Source: a virus. From it: DNA of 33,495 nt. The first letter of the stretch is position 1. Each line of letters starts with the position of its first letter. The DNA lies in IMG/VR virus record IMGVR_UViG_3300047300_000510, positions 1-33,495 of that record; one strand, written 5' to 3'. A program made the position numbers and the translations under genes. The notes below the pieces were generated by a model, which did no database searches, was not told where the DNA came from, and was given only the letters and a program-made list of their open reading frames with translations. Positions 28,250 to 33,495 of this stretch are shown here, piece after piece.

Positions 28250-28318
28250 TGTTTTCTCCTATGCAGGATCAGTGATCAGCCATGCGGCTGCCTTGCTGCT
28301 GCGGTCCAGCAGAAGTCT

Positions 28319-28474
28319 TTAGAAGGGCGTCCGGTCGTATGCGATAAGAAGCTTGTCGTAAGCGTCTTTGAACGCGATCCGGTCGTCTTGGGTCCAGAAC
28401 GTGTCGTCGTAATCCAGGCCACGATCCTCGATGAAAGCTTTGACAAGAGCTTGGTAGGCTTCGATGAACGTCAT
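28319..28474 (-). CDS. Tiny acidic protein after MuF
   Basis: A 51-aa protein found by reading the gap. It overlaps the MuF stop as ATGA. The sequence opens MTFIEAYQALVKAFIEDRGL and continues TFWTQDDRIAFKDAYDKLLI, two acidic helices. Its tight coupling to the MuF/GNAT-like gene raises the possibility of an immunity or chaperone partner for that C-terminal domain, but no homology was recognised. Confidence 0.62.
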   Translation of the reverse strand: MTFIEAYQALVKAFIEDRGLDYDDTFWTQDDRIAFKDAYDKLLIAYDRTPF

Positions 28475-30033
28475 AGTTTCTTCTCGCCTTCCCAATACTC
28501 TTTATGCAGAAGCCATCGACCAAACGGCATGCCGTCGATCTCTGGGCCTTGCATGTTCGCAAGCTCAAACGGCTGCGGGTAGTTCTCATAGTCGATGGTG
28601 TAGTTGTCCATGACTTCGCGGATCGCGCGCAAGCGTTCAGCTTCCTTTGTCAAGCCGCGTTCTTCGAGATCCCAGATCTTCTCTTTCGAGATGACCACTG
28701 GTTCAGATCCGGTGCGCCACGTGTAACCGGCCTTAGCCCATGTGTAAGCTCCGTCTTCCAGACCAGCATCAATCTTGATCTTCTTGATACCGATCGACCG
28801 GTAGAAGTCTTCAGAGAACTTGCTGAACTCAGTCGAAAAGCCTTGTCCTCGGTATCGACGCTCTAGAGACAGAAGCTCGTGCTTGACAAAGATCGATCCA
28901 TCCGCGTCCCTGTCGAACCAACGCTCGATTGTTCCAGCGTCTCCGCCATCAGGCCCGATGATGTCGCCCTTCACGATTGCCAGATAGTCTTTAGGGCCGC
29001 GTGACGAGGTATACTCTACTTTGAAGCCAGCAAAGTCCCGGCCTTGAAACACTTCGTTGATCGCAGCGATTCTTTGATCCTTATCGGCGCTCATAAAGCT
29101 GGCCAGGTCGAACTTAGGCAGTTCAGCCTGTGGAGCAGCCTTAGGCAGAACCTTGTCGGTGCCGGCCGGTCTGATCCGACGCATCTCACGAACAACGTCT
29201 CGATAGTCTCTTGAGCCGACTTCCTTCGTCGCATCCTTATACTGCTTCTCGAAGTCGTCGTAATACGGCGGCCGAACTGGATCTTCGCCAGCGTAAAGCG
29301 GCTGGATCGTGCAGTGGCAGTTGTCGTGAAACTTGATTGCGTACGTTGACACGCGGACTCTGCCGTCTGTCGAACCAAGCGCCATCATGCGACAGAACTC
29401 GCAAGCCGAAGCTTGAGCTACACGCTGCACACGCTCCACGAACGGATCGAGAGCCGAGTTGAACAGGATCGTGTCGTGATGATACGAAGCGACTTCGCGA
29501 GTCATCGCCTTGTTCATGGCGTCAACCGAAGGCTTGTGACCGGATTCGGCCCTGACCTTCATGGCGTAACCGATAACGCGCTCAGACTTCTCAGCGAGCT
29601 TGTAGTCGGCGGCAAACCTGGCCTGGAACTCTTCGAAGCTCATCTGACCCAAAGACACGGCGCTCTTCGTGACGGCTGTCGCGTAGCGGTTAGCTCTGGC
29701 TCTTGCAGACGAGCGAGAAACCTCACGGTTAGCTTGTGATCCGTAAGCCTTCGCATACAGCAGACGCGAGTTGTCGTAGAAGTCCATCGCCGCTTTCGCG
29801 TTGACGGTCCCATACTGGTCGAGCAACTGAGGCACGATGCTGCGAAGCAAACCGCCGTAGTCTTGCTGGCCCAGCGTTGCTCCAGTCGAAACCGAGCGGG
29901 TCGCCGTGTCCATCACGATCTCGTTGACCTGGCGAAGGATCGCTTCTTGCTTCAACGTCTCCAGATACTTAGCTCTGGCGTAACTGACTTGCTTGCCCTC
30001 GTACTCGACGAGCTTAGGCTTGCGTTCCGCCAT
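28471..30033 (-). CDS. MuF-like capsid protein with C-terminal GNAT-like domain
   Basis: A 520-aa protein. Residues 1 to about 290 form a MuF/minor head module: a helical N-terminus, then CEFC (211-214) and HDNCHC (236-241), the usual zinc-binding part. A linker (about 290-310) leads to an unrelated C-terminal half. Within it RRYRGQGF (392-399) fits the acetyl-CoA-binding RxxGxG motif of GNAT acetyltransferases, followed by IGIKKIKIDAGLEDGAYTWA and KAGYTW. Phage MuF proteins with toxin-like C-termini are known; the enzyme could enter the cell with the DNA. Its substrate is unknown. The next gene (51 aa) is coupled. Confidence 0.82.
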   Translation of the reverse strand: MAERKPKLVEYEGKQVSYARAKYLETLKQEAILRQVNEIVMDTATRSVSTGATLGQQDYGGLLRSIVPQLLDQYGTVNAKAAMDFYDNSRLLYAKAYGSQANREVSRSSARARANRYATAVTKSAVSLGQMSFEEFQARFAADYKLAEKSERVIGYAMKVRAESGHKPSVDAMNKAMTREVASYHHDTILFNSALDPFVERVQRVAQASACEFCRMMALGSTDGRVRVSTYAIKFHDNCHCTIQPLYAGEDPVRPPYYDDFEKQYKDATKEVGSRDYRDVVREMRRIRPAGTDKVLPKAAPQAELPKFDLASFMSADKDQRIAAINEVFQGRDFAGFKVEYTSSRGPKDYLAIVKGDIIGPDGGDAGTIERWFDRDADGSIFVKHELLSLERRYRGQGFSTEFSKFSEDFYRSIGIKKIKIDAGLEDGAYTWAKAGYTWRTGSEPVVISKEKIWDLEERGLTKEAERLRAIREVMDNYTIDYENYPQPFELANMQGPEIDGMPFGRWLLHKEYWEGEKKL

Positions 30034-31390
30034 TTACCGGTCCCGGGTTGGTTGCTGCTCGAGCCGCGTCGGCAAGGTTGGCAACCAAAGCTTGAGCGGC
30101 TGAAGCCTTCTTCTCGTTCATCAAAACTTGCTTGTCCGAGTCGCTCAGCCCGATGCGTGCGTACGTGATCTGCGAGTCAGGAAGAAGCACGCCGGCCTGG
30201 ATCAGCTTCACAGCCTCGTCGGCAGCCGCAGCACGAGTAGGTGTTGCAGCGTCACGCCAGACAGCGCGAACGTTCTGGATCCCGTCAGGCAGCTCACCGT
30301 CGCGGACGAGCAGAGCAAGCTTGGCGACCTCGTTCCAGGTGCGACCGAACTGGCGCTGACGACGCTCGGCACGCTTCACCAGACGAGCTTCCATCTGACG
30401 GATCGCGTCCGCAGACGAAGGGTTGTCGGTCTGAAACCCGAGATACGAGGCAGGGATTGCCGTCTCGGCAGCGAAGAGCTGGGCGTACTGACGGATCTGC
30501 TCGAAGTAGGGAGCCGGCGAGTTGGCAGCAAACTGGCCAACAGTCGGCATGACGTTGTCGTCCTCGTTGTAAGGCACGCCAAGCATCCGGCCCTGAATAA
30601 CTGACCAAGCGTCAAGGTTGTTGCCGTCCGAGTCCAGGAACATGTCCTCTTTGGCACCCAGAACGTAACGCTGCGGGGCCGAGTAGAACTCGCGAGCAAC
30701 CTCGGCACCGAGAAGGGTTCTCATGGCTGAGTCGGTGTACGAGCGAACCGCTTTGGTGATCTCCGACCGGCCGTCAGGATCTCCCGAGCGCGGGTTGTTG
30801 ATCAACGGAGCTACAGGAACACGACCTAGGTTGTGCACGTCGCGCAGAACGTCCACAGGACGGCCTTTAGAGAAGTCTAGGAACACTGTCTGGTCTGGAA
30901 GGTATAGAGAACCAGTCTCAGGCATTCCGCGGCCATCTCGGGCCACGAGGAGAGCGGCAGCCAGACGACGAGTTCTCATGTCGTAGACGGCAGTCATCTT
31001 CTTCGGCGACTCAATCGTGATCAGCGGATCAGCTTCGCCTTCCATGCCCTTACCGACAACCACGAAGCCCACGCCGTAGATGAGCGCGTCCTTGTGGCCC
31101 AGCGAAGCTTCCATGTCCAGGTCGTTCGCGCGGTAGATCTCGTTCAGGCCAAAGTCGTCTCCGATGTAGCCTTCAAAGTCCAGACGCTCCTCAAGAACGT
31201 CAACAGCCGTGCCGGCCCAACCAACAACCGAGTCGACAAGCTTCAAACTTGGCGGGATCGAGATGTTGAGATCCTTCAGGCGGTTCTTGCCTTCGTAGTA
31301 GCGTTCAAGCTCACCGTTCTTGCTGTCGTGGTGAGTGATCTTCTTGAGCAGGTGCTGGATTAGACCGAGCTCGTCCTGAGATAGGCTCAT
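30014..31390 (-). CDS. Portal protein
   Basis: A 458-aa protein of the SPP1 gp6-like portal family. LGLIQHLLKKITHHDSKNGE opens the chain; SLGHKDALIYGVGFVVVG and PLINNPRSGDPDGRSEITKA are characteristic, and the C-terminus AAAADEAVKLIQAGVLLPDS is the crown helix region. It forms the dodecameric DNA channel at one capsid vertex. The ATG overlaps the terL stop as ATGA, and its end overlaps the MuF start. Confidence 0.9.
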   Translation of the reverse strand: MSLSQDELGLIQHLLKKITHHDSKNGELERYYEGKNRLKDLNISIPPSLKLVDSVVGWAGTAVDVLEERLDFEGYIGDDFGLNEIYRANDLDMEASLGHKDALIYGVGFVVVGKGMEGEADPLITIESPKKMTAVYDMRTRRLAAALLVARDGRGMPETGSLYLPDQTVFLDFSKGRPVDVLRDVHNLGRVPVAPLINNPRSGDPDGRSEITKAVRSYTDSAMRTLLGAEVAREFYSAPQRYVLGAKEDMFLDSDGNNLDAWSVIQGRMLGVPYNEDDNVMPTVGQFAANSPAPYFEQIRQYAQLFAAETAIPASYLGFQTDNPSSADAIRQMEARLVKRAERRQRQFGRTWNEVAKLALLVRDGELPDGIQNVRAVWRDAATPTRAAAADEAVKLIQAGVLLPDSQITYARIGLSDSDKQVLMNEKKASAAQALVANLADAARAATNPGPVNGGTQA

Positions 31391-32907
31391 AGAATAACTG
31401 CCCTTCGGGTCGTAGTCTTGCGGTCTTTGGAAGCATGTCTGGCCCCGTTAGCTAGAACCGCACATGCGAGTAAGTCAACTTTGCGCGGTGATCCGCGCTT
31501 CTCTTTTCTAAAGCTTCCCGACTCGGTAGCCACGGCGTTTAGAACGTGACGTTGAAGTCTGGGATCTCCGTCGTGCCCGATCTCCTTAGAGATCAGATCC
31601 GACAAAAACTGTTGTGCCATCGGCGCGATGCGATGGTTGGTCGGCGGGATACGCTCGACGCGTCGCTTCCAACGCTTCGACCATTCCAGGACGTCCGGCT
31701 CGTAGAAGCTCGGATCGGCCCAGAGCATCTGCACGTTGTACGTGTCGAACATTTTCTCAACGGCAGCGTTCACGTCGGCCCTGTCGACGGTCCATTCTGG
31801 ATCGTTCGGGTCCGGCTCCCACACCGCGATGACCTTCATCAGGCCCGTGTTCACGTCAACGGCAACTAGTCCTGTGGCGTCTCCTGACACCGAACCGTCG
31901 AAGCCGGCCGTAACCGTAGCTCCGGCTGGGATCGTGCCTTCTCGGCGAGCCTCTGACCAGTGATAAGGACTTACGAAGTCCTCACCGGCCAAACGAACCC
32001 ACTGGTTGAGACGGTAACGCTGGAAGCCCGCGAAGCCTGCAGATCCCGCTTGCGCGATGGCAGCTTCGAAGTCTCCCTGGTCAAGAAGTCCCTCAGCCAG
32101 GTTCGGGTTAGCAATGCGCCAGACGTCGGGATCCGTAGGATCTGCGTCCTGGCCAGCTTCCCACCACCAGAAACCGAACTGACGATCGTCAACCTCACCG
32201 ACAGCGACACGCTTGCCGTGTTCATAAAGTCTTCCGAGCAACGTGTCAGTGTTGCCGCCGGCGGTTGTGATACCTACAACGAGGCTTTCTGGACGGTCGG
32301 CGCTTCCTTGCGTCAGTGCTTCCCAAAGTTCGTCACCTCGCGTATTACTGGCAGACGATGGCCAGGCGTGAAGCTCATCAGCGACTACGAGGGACGGAGC
32401 TAAACCGTGAGCACGCATAGCGTCGGCCGACAGGGCCCGATAAACGGATCCCTTAGACGGCAACTCCATCGCGTCGCGGTAAACCTTGATGATCCTCGAC
32501 AACGCGGGGTTGTCCAGAACCTGCTGCCTAGCTTCGCCGAACACGATCTTCGCCTGTGACCGGTCAGAAGCGGCAGAATAAACTTGTGCACCTTGCGGCC
32601 CGTAGACCAGATGCTCAAGCGCTATCGCGGTGCCAAGCAACGACTTCCCGTTCTTACGCGGGAGCCCGACGAGTGCACGCCTATAGCGCAGCAAACCTGT
32701 TTCAGGATCGAGCTCGAGGAGACGATCCAGAAGCCAACGCTGCCAAGCCGTAAAGCTCAGCGGCTCACCGGCCTTGAAACCTCGGCTAGCCTTCAACAGA
32801 GTGGCAGCAAAGTCTGTGACGTCGACGCCCTTAGTTTTCTCACTGAAAGACGGAACGCTCCAAGCCGGTGCCCAAACTTCACTTGGTTCCGGCAGCGCGT
32901 TCATCAC
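31387..32907 (-). CDS. terL: Terminase large subunit
   Basis: A 506-aa packaging motor. The ATPase part has Walker A LPRKNGKS (82-89) and Walker B LVVADELHAW; the nuclease part has Asp residues in GFDGSVSGDATGLV, WADPSFYEPDV and KVDLLACAVLANG. It cuts concatemers at cos and drives DNA into the prohead. It starts GTG 32907 or ATG 32904, inside the terS gene by about 29 bases. All motifs look intact. Confidence 0.95.
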   Translation of the reverse strand: MMNALPEPSEVWAPAWSVPSFSEKTKGVDVTDFAATLLKASRGFKAGEPLSFTAWQRWLLDRLLELDPETGLLRYRRALVGLPRKNGKSLLGTAIALEHLVYGPQGAQVYSAASDRSQAKIVFGEARQQVLDNPALSRIIKVYRDAMELPSKGSVYRALSADAMRAHGLAPSLVVADELHAWPSSASNTRGDELWEALTQGSADRPESLVVGITTAGGNTDTLLGRLYEHGKRVAVGEVDDRQFGFWWWEAGQDADPTDPDVWRIANPNLAEGLLDQGDFEAAIAQAGSAGFAGFQRYRLNQWVRLAGEDFVSPYHWSEARREGTIPAGATVTAGFDGSVSGDATGLVAVDVNTGLMKVIAVWEPDPNDPEWTVDRADVNAAVEKMFDTYNVQMLWADPSFYEPDVLEWSKRWKRRVERIPPTNHRIAPMAQQFLSDLISKEIGHDGDPRLQRHVLNAVATESGSFRKEKRGSPRKVDLLACAVLANGARHASKDRKTTTRRAVIL

Positions 32908-33394
32908 GACGTCTCTGCAGCTCGTCTAAAGCGTCACGAACCCTCACCTCGGCCAGGCCCAAACGAGCACGATCCGCAGGGGAGAAACCTAAAGCAGACA
33001 ACCAAGCGGTCATCTGGGCCCTGATGTCCTTCATCTGGGCGATGTACGGGTGAGACACAATCGACCCGTTCGACGTGACGTAGGTTCTCTCAGCCTCGCC
33101 AGTCAGAAACGACAGACGCATCGTCTGCAGCTCGTCTTCGGCCTGGCAGAGCAACGTCACCAAAGTGCGGTCGGCGGCCGGAGCTAGCCAAGTACGGCCG
33201 GCCTCCCAAACGTGAGACCAAAGCTCCAGGCCGGCAGGGCCCAGATCCGCAGGGGGAGTAGGCAGCGAAGACACGCCTTCGAGAGCCTGGCCAGGAAGTG
33301 GAGCGGCCGGAAGGGAACGGTGGCCAGGATTGCCTAGTGCTCGTTGCACCTCGGCAGGCTTTGCGGGCCTTCCATTCGGTCGTCCTGTTGCCAT
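32879..33394 (-). CDS. terS: Terminase small subunit (P27-like)
   Basis: A 171-aa protein. ALGNPGHRSLPAAPLPG near the N-terminus and the helical core (ADRTLVTLLCQAEDELQTMR, then SNGSIVSHPYIAQMKDIRAQ and LSALGFSPADRARLGL) fit the P27 family of small terminases. It would recognise the cos region, in its immediate upstream DNA. AAAGGATAG precedes the ATG. It is the first gene of the late block when read leftward. Confidence 0.85.
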   Translation of the reverse strand: MATGRPNGRPAKPAEVQRALGNPGHRSLPAAPLPGQALEGVSSLPTPPADLGPAGLELWSHVWEAGRTWLAPAADRTLVTLLCQAEDELQTMRLSFLTGEAERTYVTSNGSIVSHPYIAQMKDIRAQMTAWLSALGFSPADRARLGLAEVRVRDALDELQRRRDERAAGTK

Positions 33395-33495
33395 GCGGCT
33401 ATCCTTTGCTGCCCGTGCGGGCGAGATCCTGTAACCACCCCTTTTGCTTTTGAGATCGGGTGTATATGCTAACCGCGCCGTGCTCGTCCGAGTGG
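33395..33495. other. Right terminus, probable cos flank and terS leader
   Basis: No gene was found. The region carries the terS ribosome-binding site and a perfect short inverted repeat GCCCG-TG-CGGGC near 33413-33424, which may be a terminase recognition or leader hairpin. Joined to the left end it makes a gap of about 178 bases between HNH and terS. The cos assignment is by gene order. Confidence 0.4.

Noticed and set aside
1-33495. tRNA genes or CRISPR arrays
   Set aside because: No cloverleaf-like sequence and no regularly spaced direct repeats were recognised; a tRNA scan would be needed to exclude degenerate cases.
1-33495. Enrichment of CCWGG and GGCC alongside GATC
   Set aside because: Hand counts in the integrase gene (5 CCWGG, 9 GGCC) are only mildly above expectation, so only GATC is reported.

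Overview
The window reads as one essentially complete genome (33.5 kb) of a temperate, long-tailed (siphovirus-type) bacteriophage of an actinobacterium. The host class is inferred from a phage whiB-like gene, an Lsr2-like small protein and many small-protein families typical of actinophages. By eye the GC content is in the mid-to-upper 50s percent, lower than most actinobacterial hosts, so the genus cannot be named. No bacterial chromosomal genes, tRNAs or CRISPR arrays were seen.

Layout. Almost everything is on the minus strand and is packed tightly, with TAATG, ATGA and GTGA stop/start overlaps. The window ends fall between a cos-type HNH gene (left end) and the small terminase gene (right end), which fits a linear virion genome with cohesive ends or a circular contig opened at cos. 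Read leftward from the right end: small and large terminase, portal, a MuF-like capsid protein with a C-terminal GNAT-like domain, scaffold, major capsid, connectors, tail terminator, major tail, frameshifted tail chaperones, tape measure (599 aa), tail-tip and adhesin proteins, an XhlA-like membrane protein, a LysM-like protein, CHAP endolysin and holin. This block ends in a terminator at about 16.93 kb.

The middle holds a plus-strand lysogeny block (tyrosine integrase, Lsr2-like protein, a small conserved protein, strong terminator). A helix-turn-helix gene diverges from it, and the intergenic region carries inverted TGCAAC/GTTGCA repeats. No classical CI-like repressor or excisionase is visible.

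The left arm, also leftward, carries regulators (sigma-like factor, convergent with the plus-strand whiB), a metallophosphoesterase, a RecE/YqaJ-like exonuclease with an ERF-like annealing protein, an HNH protein, a nucleotide cluster (dNMP kinase, thymidylate-synthase-family enzyme, dCMP deaminase, dUTPase), a replisome-organiser-like protein, SSB, a RusA resolvase, a C5-cytosine DNA methyltransferase and many tiny genes. A small cluster next to cos (twin proteins sharing one N-terminal 13-mer, then HNH) has its own promoter-like sequence and probably leads into the late operon across cos.

The most interesting signals are three. A multi-part leader is repeated before three unrelated small genes: a 16-bp operator-like motif, a GTGC/TANNNT promoter-like pair, a 6-bp hairpin and an AGATAGGG-type ribosome-binding region. 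GATC is strongly over-represented and is built across codon junctions by synonymous choice. The MuF protein carries a fused GNAT-like domain. Six intact small genes shorter than 60 codons (1459-1590, 2153-2302, 2299-2478, 3977-4153, 5016-5171, 28319-28474) plus 16323-16502 were found by reading the gaps.
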